DNA of 5,210 bases, from NCBI GenBank assembly GCA_017407375.1, contig JAFQWT010000017.1, positions 1-5,210 on the forward strand, in the 5' to 3' direction. Source of the DNA: Clostridia bacterium. GTDB taxonomy: Bacteria; Bacillota; Clostridia; Oscillospirales; CAG-272. Position 1 is the stretch's first letter, and each line of letters begins with the position of its first letter. The position numbers and the translations under genes were made by a program. Shown in pieces: positions 1-5,158 of the stretch. The notes beneath the pieces were generated by a model. The model worked only from the letters and a program-made list of their open reading frames with translations, did not search any database and had not been told where the DNA came from.

Positions 1-161
1 CTGAATCTGGCGAACTGGCGGAGGATGGAACATTCTCTATCAATGTCAATGTCGCAAAGTGTGACGGAACATTCAAGACAGCGAATTTTGCCGCGGCATA
101 CACAACATCTGAGCCGAAGCGAAGTATGAGCTTTGGGTTCACGTATTTGGGTTGGGCTTAG
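1..161 (+). CDS. C-terminal end of an unrecognised protein (5' end outside window)
   Basis: An open frame enters from the left edge (first complete codon at base 3) and runs 52 codons to a TAG stop at 159-161; the other two forward frames are stopped early or look like noise. The translated tail is Thr/Asn/Ala/aromatic-rich with alternating hydrophobic and polar residues (for example GTFSINVNVAKCDGTF and the end SFGFTYLGWA), which suggests a beta-rich domain. I do not recognise the family. It could be a surface or phage-type protein, but that is a guess from composition alone. GC is about 48% by my count, clearly lower than the minus-strand operon, so it may have a different history. It points toward the operon (convergent). 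No start, RBS or promoter is visible because the 5' part is missing. Confidence 0.55.
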   Translation, partial: ESGELAEDGTFSINVNVAKCDGTFKTANFAAAYTTSEPKRSMSFGFTYLGWA

Positions 162-170
162 CCCATATTG

Positions 171-203
171 GCATTTGACTAGTCAAATGCGATGCTCGCA
201 TTT
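171..203. repeat. 20-bp perfect palindrome overlapping a second hairpin
   Basis: Bases 171-190 read GCATTTGACTAGTCAAATGC, a perfect 20-bp palindrome. Its right arm is reused: AAATGCG (185-191) pairs with CGCATTT (197-203) around a 5-nt loop. The two hairpins are mutually exclusive because both need bases 185-190. The element starts 9 bp after the stop codon of the plus-strand partial gene, so it may be that gene's 3' transcript structure. No T-run follows directly, so it is not a canonical intrinsic terminator. A protein-binding palindrome is also possible. Confidence 0.6.
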
Positions 204-361
204 AGTAGATTTTCAAATTCTCCGCTAAGAACATCACGCAAAAGCACGGCGTTTTTTTATGCTCCCTCCTTTTATCTTCGCGCCCCCCATCACCGCGCCC
301 TCTCCGTCGGCTACGCCGCGCCCCGCGCGCCTCCGCTCCCGACGCCCCCTGTTCCCTCCAT

Positions 362-423
362 CACCGCGCTTCGCGCGGTGTATATCATCCGCCTCAGGCG
401 GTATATCATCACGCGTCAGCGTG
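362..423. repeat. Hairpin array block 1 (modules A-B-C)
   Basis: Three short perfect inverted repeats are separated by 8-bp linkers. Module A is CACCGCGC-ttc-GCGCGGTG (362-380). Linker TATATCAT (381-388) follows. Module B is CCGCC-tca-GGCGG (389-401). Linker TATATCAT (402-409) follows. Module C is CACGC-gtca-GCGTG (410-423). A degenerate linker, CATCTCA, follows at 424-430. Bases 371-423 are repeated exactly, 53 nt, at 594-646. No reading frame in this stretch looks like protein. Confidence 0.8.
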
Positions 424-586
424 CATCTCACCGCCACCCATCGCCCTCTCCTTTGGCTGCGCCGCCACCTCTCCCCAAGGGCGAGGCCGATATTAGACGA
501 ATGGAAACAAAAGTGAAGCTGGCTTTCCGAAGGGCTTCCCCTCGGGGGAGCTCGGGCGGTACGCGACTGAGAGGGGTCTCCCATCG
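424..586. other. Non-array spacer between hairpin blocks 1 and 2
   Basis: About 160 bases without a credible gene separate two near-identical array blocks. It holds weaker inverted repeats, such as GCTTCCCC-tc-GGGGGAGC at 534-551 (one T.G pair) and a GGC-TGC-GCCGCC segment near 453-464, plus an AT-richer stretch at about 488-526. The stretch CCACCTCTCCCCAAGGGCGAGG resembles, from memory only, dispersed palindromic intergenic sequences in clostridial genomes; this has not been checked. Confidence 0.35.
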
Positions 587-703
587 CCGCGCCTCGCGCG
601 GTGTATATCATCCGCCTCAGGCGGTATATCATCACGCGTCAGCGTGTATATCATCAAGGGCGCCCCGCCCTTGTATCACATCACACCCCCGCGTGCATCT
701 CAT
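587..703. repeat. Hairpin array block 2 (modules A-B-C-D plus a degraded fifth)
   Basis: Module A is CCGCGC-ctc-GCGCGG (587-601). Module B is CCGCC-tca-GGCGG (612-624). Module C is CACGC-gtca-GCGTG (633-646). Module D is CAAGGGC-gcccc-GCCCTTG (655-673). A degraded module with outer CAC/GTG ends lies at 682-695. Linkers are TATATCAT (604-611, 625-632, 647-654), TATCACAT (674-681) and CATCTCAT (696-703). All spacers between modules B, C, D and the fifth are exactly 8 bp. The A-B-C part is the exact 53-nt repeat of block 1, offset by 223 bp. Confidence 0.8.
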
Positions 704-712
704 CACCCCCAT

Positions 713-803
713 CACCGCGCCCTCGCGCGGTGTATATCATCCGCCTATCGGGCGGTATATCATCAAGGGCGCCCGCCCTTGTATCTCATCACGCCTTGGC
801 GTG
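713..803. repeat. Hairpin array block 3 (modules A-B-D-E)
   Basis: Module A is CACCGCGC-cctc-GCGCGGTG (713-732), an 8-bp perfect stem. Linker TATATCAT (733-740). Module B is CCGCC-tatcg-GGCGG (741-755). Linker TATATCAT (756-763). Module D is CAAGGGC-gccc-GCCCTTG (764-781). Linker TATCTCAT (782-789). Module E is CACGCC-tt-GGCGTG (790-803). Relative to block 2 it lacks module C, has different loops in A, B and D, and carries an intact fifth module. The sequence leading into A (706-724) also occurs at 285-303, so a decayed fourth copy may start there. Confidence 0.8.
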
Positions 804-1000
804 TATCTCCCCTCCCGTCCCCCACTCCGCTTTGCCTCCGCCCCCTCCGCGCCTGCCCCCGCACTTTTTGACCCCTTCCCCACCTTTTCCGACAAGTTTC
901 CTTTACAAAAAATGAAAAACGGCGCCACCGCCATCCTTTTTCGCTCAGCACGCGCCCGCACCCGTCTCCGTCACCCCACGCCTCTTGTCCGCTGCCAGCA
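804..1000. other. Gene-free pyrimidine-rich stretch
   Basis: I see no gene here. The + strand is strongly pyrimidine-rich in its first half: about 84% C+T by my count across 811-890. An A-rich break follows at 905-917. The frames that stay open through it are Arg/Pro/Ser low-complexity and lack a Shine-Dalgarno sequence, so I treat them as by-products of base composition. Confidence 0.5.
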
Positions 1001-1002
1001 AC

Positions 1003-1042
1003 AAAAAAACACGGCATATCTTTTGAGATATGCCGTGTTTTT
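1003..1042 (-). terminator. Strong bidirectional intrinsic terminator of the par operon
   Basis: A perfect 16-bp inverted repeat (1005-1020 paired with 1027-1042) encloses the 6-nt loop TTTTGA. The core of the stem is CACGGCATATC/GATATGCCGTG. On the minus strand the hairpin is followed by seven T (complement of A at 1003-1009), beginning 8 nt after the TGA of the last operon gene at 1051-1053. On the plus strand the hairpin ends in five T (1038-1042), so it could also stop transcription arriving from the left-hand gene. Confidence 0.93.
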
Positions 1043-1050
1043 ATCACGCC

Positions 1051-1938
1051 TCAAAACGGGTAAAGCCGTCCTGCGGGCAGGGGCGGGAGCGGGGTGGCCG
1101 TGGCCGCCGCTTCTCCGATCGCCGCGGCGATCGCCTCGGCGTAGGCCGTGTGGCCCGCATCGTTCGGGAGGCCGGCGCTTGCCCCCTCGGTGTGGAGATA
1201 CTCGGGGTGTCCAACAAAGACCGCGCGCATATCCACCACCACCGTGGCGTAACGCGCCCCCAGCGCCAGGATCGCCTCGGCGCGCTCGGAGTCGGCGCTC
1301 TCCCCGTGGGGAACGACAAGAATGATATTGCAATACTCGGCCGTCCCGCGGAGCGTCCGCAGCAGCGTCTCAAGCTCCGAGGCAAAGCCACGCCCGCCCG
1401 CGGTCTCGTTCGCCGCTCCGGGAGCAATGACCGCCAGGCGGTAATTCAGCCCTGTAACGCCCATGGTGTCCCCGGGGTTGTACGTGCCCGAAAAATCCAG
1501 CGCCCCGTCGGCAAATGAGAAGGGGGCGGCCTCGCTGTTCGTGGCCACACGCCCGACAAAGTGCGAGGGCGCGGCGTAGGTCTCTTGCAAAAGCGAGCGG
1601 AGCTTTAAGCGGTAGGGCGCCCCCTCGGGCTCTGTCCCGCGGAAGGAGGACGCCCCCTGTCCGCAGATGGCCTCGTCGCCGAAGTAATACAGGTTGAAGT
1701 CGGTGATGCCCGCGCGGAGCAGCTGAAGCCCCGAAAGGCGTGAGGGGTGCACCCCCTCCGTGCTGTCCGTGGTGATGCCTGCCGTGGCATCCAGACGGCT
1801 CCTCTCCTCCTCAAGGCGCTGCTGCTCGGCGGCGTCCCGCGCGCGAAGCACGATCAGGGTGGTGGCCAGCGCCACCGCCAGCACAGCCGCAAGGATGCCC
1901 GCAAGGAGGAAAAGACGGCGCTTTTGCGCTTTTTTCAT
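1051..1938 (-). CDS. Membrane-anchored SGNH/GDSL-hydrolase-like protein, probably without the catalytic serine
   Basis: A 295-aa protein. ATG at 1936-1938 has a GGAGG Shine-Dalgarno (1945-1949) 6 nt upstream. The N-terminus KKAQKRR followed by a hydrophobic helix (about 9-31) fits a signal anchor with the rest outside the cell; a charged stalk (about 33-50) follows. The strongest family clue is LPNDAGHTAYAEAI (257-270), a good SGNH block V with Asp260 and His263 as the usual catalytic pair. Block I, usually GDSI..G.GAS, reads GDEAICGQGASS (87-98), placing Glu89 where the nucleophilic serine belongs. Block III (GxND) is at best GAANE (174-178). SGNH enzymes hydrolyse or transfer acyl esters, often on cell-wall polysaccharides; this one may be a pseudoenzyme or may use altered chemistry. 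It is the last gene of the operon and is translationally coupled to its neighbour by an ATGA overlap. Confidence in the gene is high, in the fold moderate. Confidence 0.85.
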   Translation of the reverse strand: MKKAQKRRLFLLAGILAAVLAVALATTLIVLRARDAAEQQRLEEERSRLDATAGITTDSTEGVHPSRLSGLQLLRAGITDFNLYYFGDEAICGQGASSFRGTEPEGAPYRLKLRSLLQETYAAPSHFVGRVATNSEAAPFSFADGALDFSGTYNPGDTMGVTGLNYRLAVIAPGAANETAGGRGFASELETLLRTLRGTAEYCNIILVVPHGESADSERAEAILALGARYATVVVDMRAVFVGHPEYLHTEGASAGLPNDAGHTAYAEAIAAAIGEAAATATPLPPLPAGRLYPF

Positions 1939-2762
1939 ACCACACCTCCAAAGAGAGAGGTGAGGAGTCCGTCTAAGATTTTGGCAAAATAAGGAAGATA
2001 GACGGGAAGCGTGGCGGCCAGCGCCACAAACACGAGGATCGCAGGGACGAGAAAGCGGATATCGTTGCCGCGCTTCTCAAAGCGCACCTCGGCGCGGCGG
2101 CGATGCACGTCGTCAAGGAAGTAGGCGGCCGCATCGGGATGGAAGGGGATGGGCGCTTGGGCGCTTGCGGGTGCTTCCGCGGCGGGGGCGTGCGGTGCGG
2201 CGACCTCATCGGGCGTGCCGATGGGCGGTTTTTCGCCCGCAAGGTCACCCATGGCGGCGCTTTCTGCGGCCTCGGTGTCCGTTTTTTCGCCCTTCCCTGC
2301 CTCCGCGGTGGCCGTGAGTCTGGCTTCGCCGGGGCGGACGTAGGCGGCATCGCGCCGCTTTTTGCGGGGGGATTCGGCGTGGATCGCGCTTTTTTCGGAT
2401 TCCTCAGCGGCGATGTCGTCGTCAAGACTGTGGATCGGCTCAATGACCCTGCCGTCGGGCAGGCGCACCGACACCAGCTTACGCACAAGCGAGGAGCGCG
2501 AGGTCAGCGTGCGGCGCAGGCCGAGCGCGTGGCGGATGCCCAGCTCCGCCAGGGTCTTGGCGGTTTCGGGGCTGTCGGCGCCGTGCTTTTGCAAAAGCGA
2601 GAAAAAGCGGCCGACGGCGCGGTGGTAGAACACCGTGGCAATGGCGGCCAGGAGCCCACCGAGCAAAAGGCCGATGAGCAAGGCCGAAAGGTTAAAGGCA
2701 ACGCCGCCGGGATTCAAGTAATTGTAGGGATTTTCGGCGGCAAGTAAGGCAAAAAGGGGCAT
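1935..2762 (-). CDS. Two-TM-segment protein of unknown function, in the par operon
   Basis: A 275-aa protein I do not recognise. Starting at ATG 2760-2762, it has a first hydrophobic segment at about 22-45 (LSALLIGLLLGGLLAAIATVF), a basic/amphipathic stretch with Arg and Lys (about 48-100), a long acidic, Ala/Pro-rich and probably disordered linker (about 113-205), a charged motif YFLDDVHRRRAEVRFEKRGND (about 214-234), and a second hydrophobic segment at about 237-258. The layout suggests a membrane hairpin whose charged middle (about 46-236) faces one side, likely the cytoplasm given its Arg/Lys flanks. GAGGAA (2769-2774) inside the parB 3' end lies 6 nt upstream, and only 3 nt separate it from the parB stop. 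Its TGA stop overlaps the next gene's ATG. Position suggests a link to chromosome segregation or its coupling to the membrane, but this is inference. It does not resemble Noc (no ParB-type HTH). Confidence 0.82.
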   Translation of the reverse strand: MPLFALLAAENPYNYLNPGGVAFNLSALLIGLLLGGLLAAIATVFYHRAVGRFFSLLQKHGADSPETAKTLAELGIRHALGLRRTLTSRSSLVRKLVSVRLPDGRVIEPIHSLDDDIAAEESEKSAIHAESPRKKRRDAAYVRPGEARLTATAEAGKGEKTDTEAAESAAMGDLAGEKPPIGTPDEVAAPHAPAAEAPASAQAPIPFHPDAAAYFLDDVHRRRAEVRFEKRGNDIRFLVPAILVFVALAATLPVYLPYFAKILDGLLTSLFGGVV

Positions 2763-2765
2763 AGA

Positions 2766-3668
2766 TCATTCCTCGTCCATAAAGGCGTCACCGCACACGC
2801 GGCGCAGAAAACGGTCAAGGTCCTCGTTGTCCTCATAGTAAAAGGTCACGGTCTTTTTGCGCTTTCCCTCGGCAATGGTCACGCGGCGGCCAAGCTCGCG
2901 CATCAGGCGGTTTTCTAACACCTTGGCGTAGTCCACGGCAAAGGCCTCGGGCTCGTCCTTGCCCTCCGCGGCGGCCGCGGCGGCCTTCTTGCGGCGCAGG
3001 AGGCGCTTGACCTCCTCCTCCAGCGTGCGCACGCTCCACCCCTCGGCGATCGTTCTCCTGGCAAGGAGGAGGCGGTCCTCGTCCTCACGGAGCGAAAGCA
3101 GGGTGCGCGCGTGGCCCGCGGACAGCTCCTTGGAGGCCACCAGGGAAAGCACCTCGTCGGAAAGGTCAAGCAGGCGCTCAAAATTGGCAATGGCCGAGCG
3201 GCTCTTGCCGATCTTCTGGGAGAGCTGCTCTTGCGTCAGGCCGTATTCCTCGGCCAGGGCGCGGTAGGCCATGGCCTCCTCCACGGGGTTCAGGTCCTCG
3301 CGCTGGATGTTCTCGACAAGAGCGATCTCGGCGGCCTCGCGCTCGTCGCTCTCAAGAACGATGACGGGCACCTCGACAAGCCCCGCCAGCTTGGCGGCGC
3401 GCCAGCGGCGCTCCCCCGCCACGATCTGGTACTTGCCGTTCGGCAGCTCCCGCACAAGGATCGGTTGCAGGATCCCGTGGGTCGAGATCGAGGCGGCCAG
3501 CTGCTCCAGGGGCTGCTGCTCAAAGGTCTTTCGCGGCTGACCGCTCTTCGGCTCGATGAGCCCGGTGCGAAGGGTGGTCTTTTGATTTTTCACGGTCTCA
3601 TCGACCGAGTTTTCAAGGAAAAGCGTGTCAAGGCCTCTCCACTGTCCTTGCGGCTTCTTCTGCGGCAT
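2766..3668 (-). CDS. parB: ParB/Spo0J chromosome partitioning protein, CTP-dependent parS-binding clamp
   Basis: A 300-aa protein of normal family length. The N-terminal RGLDTLF (11-17) matches the ParA-contacting tail. The CTP-binding domain shows THGILQPILVR (63-73), GERRWRA (85-91) and ENIQREDLNPVEEA (119-132), corresponding to the three conserved CTPase motifs. The HTH that reads parS lies at about 144-168 (LTQEQLSQKIGKSRSAIANF). The C-terminal dimerisation domain (about 246-290) has a Lys/Arg-rich turn GKRKK and FYYEDNEDLDRFL, close to the Spo0J end. An Ala/Lys linker (about 226-243) precedes it. In the known mechanism ParB loads at parS, closes on CTP and slides, and recruits SMC. I chose ATG 3666-3668 because AAGGAG (3676-3681) sits 7 nt upstream and the protein then begins like other ParBs. 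The frame stays open a further 76 codons upstream, but that stretch is low-complexity Arg/Pro/Ala. Confidence 0.97.
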   Translation of the reverse strand: MPQKKPQGQWRGLDTLFLENSVDETVKNQKTTLRTGLIEPKSGQPRKTFEQQPLEQLAASISTHGILQPILVRELPNGKYQIVAGERRWRAAKLAGLVEVPVIVLESDEREAAEIALVENIQREDLNPVEEAMAYRALAEEYGLTQEQLSQKIGKSRSAIANFERLLDLSDEVLSLVASKELSAGHARTLLSLREDEDRLLLARRTIAEGWSVRTLEEEVKRLLRRKKAAAAAAEGKDEPEAFAVDYAKVLENRLMRELGRRVTIAEGKRKKTVTFYYEDNEDLDRFLRRVCGDAFMDEE

Positions 3669-3892
3669 AGCAATTCTCCTTATTATTATACGTATCGCGC
3701 GCTTATGCATCGTGCGCGCTGGCTCTTGGCGCTCCCCCCGCGGTATCGCCGTTTTGCCGTGCTGCACCGGGCTTGCGCCTGGCGCGGCTGGCGGTGTGGT
3801 CTTCTCTACCCTCGCGCGGCACACGGGTGCCTCTCCGTCACGGTGGCGACCCCGCGCGGGCTTCGCCCGCCTTGCGGGCCGGCGGAGCGGAC
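3669..3892 (-). other. 224-nt parA-parB gap with GC-rich hairpins
   Basis: This gap is longer than usual for soj-spo0J, and no terminator with a T-run is visible. At 3856-3879 three 6-nt arms, GCGGGC, GCCCGC and GCGGGC, are separated by TTC and CTT, so the central arm can pair with either neighbour (mutually exclusive hairpins) shortly after the parA stop. At 3697-3719 two GCGCGC hexamers flank an 11-nt loop holding ATGCAT. An AT-rich patch next to the parB Shine-Dalgarno contains TATAAT on the minus strand (3685-3690), but no matching -35 box. The gap may hold RNA structures that tune the parA:parB ratio; this is inference. Confidence 0.45.
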
Positions 3893-4657
3893 TCAAACGC
3901 GGAGCAGCAGCTCCTTCACAACCTCGCGGTATTCGAGCGCGCCCTTACCGTACGGGTCAAAATACGCGATCGGGCGGCCAAAGCCGGGCGCCTCGGCCAG
4001 CTTCACGCTGCGGGAAATGGTGGTGTTGAAGAGCTTATCCGCGTAATACTTCCGCAGCTCGCCCTCCACCTGCGCCGTCAACAGCAGGCGCTTGTTGTAC
4101 ATCGTGAGCAGGAGCCCTGTGATGTCAAGACTCGGGTTGTAAAGACTGCGCACCTTTTTGATCGTCAAATTGAGCTGCGACAGCCCCTCCAATGAGAAAA
4201 AGTCGCACGGCATCGGAATGATGACCCCGTCCGCCGCGGCCAGCGCGTTGATCGTGAGCATGCCGAGCGTGGGCGGGCAGTCGATGAGGATAAAATCGTA
4301 ATCCTCCTTGATGGGCGCCAGCGCCTTGATGACGTCGCGCCCGCGCTCCTCCGAGGTGTGGAGGTCAAACTCCGCCCCCACCAGCGAGATGGTGGACGGA
4401 ATCAGCGACAAATTCTTGAATTCGGTCACAACGATGGCGCTTTTGGCGTCCGCTTCCCCGATCAGCACCTGATACGAGGAGATCTTGACCGATTTTTTGG
4501 CGATCCCCAGGCCGCTGGTCGCGTTTCCCTGGGGGTCCATGTCCACAAGAAGCACACGCTTCCCGCGTTTTCCGAGCTCGGCGGCAATGTTGATGACGCA
4601 GGTCGTCTTTCCCACGCCGCCTTTTTGGTTGGCAAAAGCCAGGCAAACAGCGCTCAT
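3893..4657 (-). CDS. parA: ParA/Soj chromosome partitioning ATPase
   Basis: A 254-aa protein, typical of chromosomal ParA/Soj without an N-terminal HTH. The deviant Walker A is KGGVGKTT (12-19, signature Lys12 and Lys17). VDMDPQGN (38-45) carries the conserved Asp41, and ILIDCPP (123-129) is the Walker B strand with Asp126. ISRSVKLAEAPGFG (214-227) matches the late conserved (S/A)EAP region with its DNA-contacting Arg (Arg216). ParA binds ATP as a dimer, coats nucleoid DNA non-specifically and is released when ParB stimulates hydrolysis. In Bacillus, Soj also acts on DnaA. The start at ATG 4655-4657 has GGAGGA (4666-4671) 8 nt upstream, and MSAVCLAFANQKGG is the normal Soj beginning. The frame extends upstream to a GTG at 4771, but that extension is Gly-rich and lacks family similarity. 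First gene of the operon, read from the promoter at 4808-4836. Confidence 0.97.
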   Translation of the reverse strand: MSAVCLAFANQKGGVGKTTCVINIAAELGKRGKRVLLVDMDPQGNATSGLGIAKKSVKISSYQVLIGEADAKSAIVVTEFKNLSLIPSTISLVGAEFDLHTSEERGRDVIKALAPIKEDYDFILIDCPPTLGMLTINALAAADGVIIPMPCDFFSLEGLSQLNLTIKKVRSLYNPSLDITGLLLTMYNKRLLLTAQVEGELRKYYADKLFNTTISRSVKLAEAPGFGRPIAYFDPYGKGALEYREVVKELLLRV

Positions 4658-4801
4658 GGCCGGTGTCCTCCGTAAAAATCCATAAAAATGACAAACGCCT
4701 CGCGCAAGCCCACCAACACTCCCGCCTCCGCCGCGGCACGGCACTCCGTAAAACGCGCCCGCCTCGGCCACGGCCGCCGGTTGGCTTGCCGAAACCCTTA
4801 C
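4658..4801 (-). promoter_or_regulatory. Leader (5' UTR) of the parA-parB operon
   Basis: If transcription starts about 7 nt after the -10 box (near 4801), the leader is about 144 nt. A hairpin can form at its very 5' end: GGTTGGC-tt-GCC-ga-AACC on the + strand (4779-4796), with a 2-nt bulge. A second is CGGCC-ac-GGCCG (4765-4776). A 9-codon frame, MDFYGGHRP (4683-4654), ends in a TGA that overlaps the parA ATG as ATGA, but it has no well-placed Shine-Dalgarno. I do not recognise a riboswitch. Confidence 0.4.
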
Positions 4802-4807
4802 ATTCTT

Positions 4808-4836
4808 ATTATATCACGCGAAAAAACTCATGTCAA
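4808..4836 (-). promoter_or_regulatory. Consensus sigma-A promoter of the par operon
   Basis: On the minus strand the -35 box TTGACA (4831-4836) and the -10 box TATAAT (4808-4813) are both perfect, with an optimal 17-bp spacer (4814-4830). The -10 is also extended (TGATATAAT). The expected start is near 4801. Such a perfect promoter should be strong, so repression is likely; the parS palindrome directly upstream is the obvious candidate operator. Confidence 0.92.
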
Positions 4837-4838
4837 TG

Positions 4839-4854
4839 CGTTTCACGTGAAACG
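4839..4854. promoter_or_regulatory. parS site 1, next to the par promoter
   Basis: CGTTTCACGTGAAACG is a perfect 16-bp palindrome. It matches the Bacillus parS consensus TGTTTCACGTGAAACA at 14 of 16 positions; the outermost pair is changed symmetrically (T to C, A to G at the ends, palindrome kept). It ends 2 bp upstream of the -35 box, so ParB bound here would touch or occlude RNA polymerase. It is both a likely loading site for ParB and a likely operator. Confidence 0.93.
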
Positions 4855-5158
4855 TTGGTGACAAAACCGACGGGACCGCACCACCCTCGGCCTGTCGCTT
4901 CTCGCCTTCGGCCTTCCGTTTTGATCTCCTTCTTGGCCTCCGCCCTCGGTTCCGCTCCCCGGGGCCGTCGCTCCCGCCCCCCTCCGGCGCCATCGCCCCC
5001 CCGTTCCCCCGTCGTTTTTTCTTCTCCGCCCGCCGATGTTGCCGCCGCCCCTGGGCACCCCCGTTCTGCCCCGGCCACGCCTCCCCGTTTGCCCTTTTTT
5101 CACCTCCCGACACCGGTCTCGCCGCCTCCCCTTCCTCGTCCTCTTGCCACCGCGGCGG
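4855..5158. other. Gene-free, pyrimidine-rich spacer between the two parS sites
   Basis: I see no credible gene. Across 4891-5150 about 77% of + strand bases are C or T and only about 3-4% are A (my hand count). The minus strand is therefore purine-rich and almost T-free, which leaves several minus frames free of stops; their translations are Arg/Gly low-complexity with no family signal. The spacing between parS centres is 320 bp. Confidence 0.6.

Noticed and set aside
236..258. Plus-strand intrinsic terminator (ACGC/GCGT stem followed by seven T)
   Set aside because: The stem is only 4 bp with a 9-nt loop, too weak to call, although the T-run leaves it possible.
234..635. Minus-strand frame starting MMIYRLRRMIY in the hairpin array
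   Set aside because: The MIY repeats are only the linker ATGATATA read as codons; there is no ribosome binding site and the stems dictate the rest.
362..803. CRISPR array
   Set aside because: Units are different palindromes with 8-bp linkers; there are no identical 25-40 bp repeats with unique spacers, and no cas genes.
192..1325. Plus-strand 377-codon frame spanning the array, the terminator and part of the SGNH-like gene
   Set aside because: It crosses a strong terminator and runs antisense to a well-supported gene. Its composition is Arg/Pro/Ser-rich and follows the hairpin repeats.
2103..2747. Plus-strand 214-codon frame
   Set aside because: Antisense shadow of the two-TM-segment protein gene; GC-rich third positions keep the opposite strand open.
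3586..3596. Additional degenerate parS (TTTTCACGG)
   Set aside because: Only one half-site matches and the palindrome is broken; it lies inside the parB coding sequence.
3685..3690. Separate parB promoter with TATAAT on the minus strand
   Set aside because: No recognisable -35 box at the right distance, and the start site would fall inside the Shine-Dalgarno sequence.
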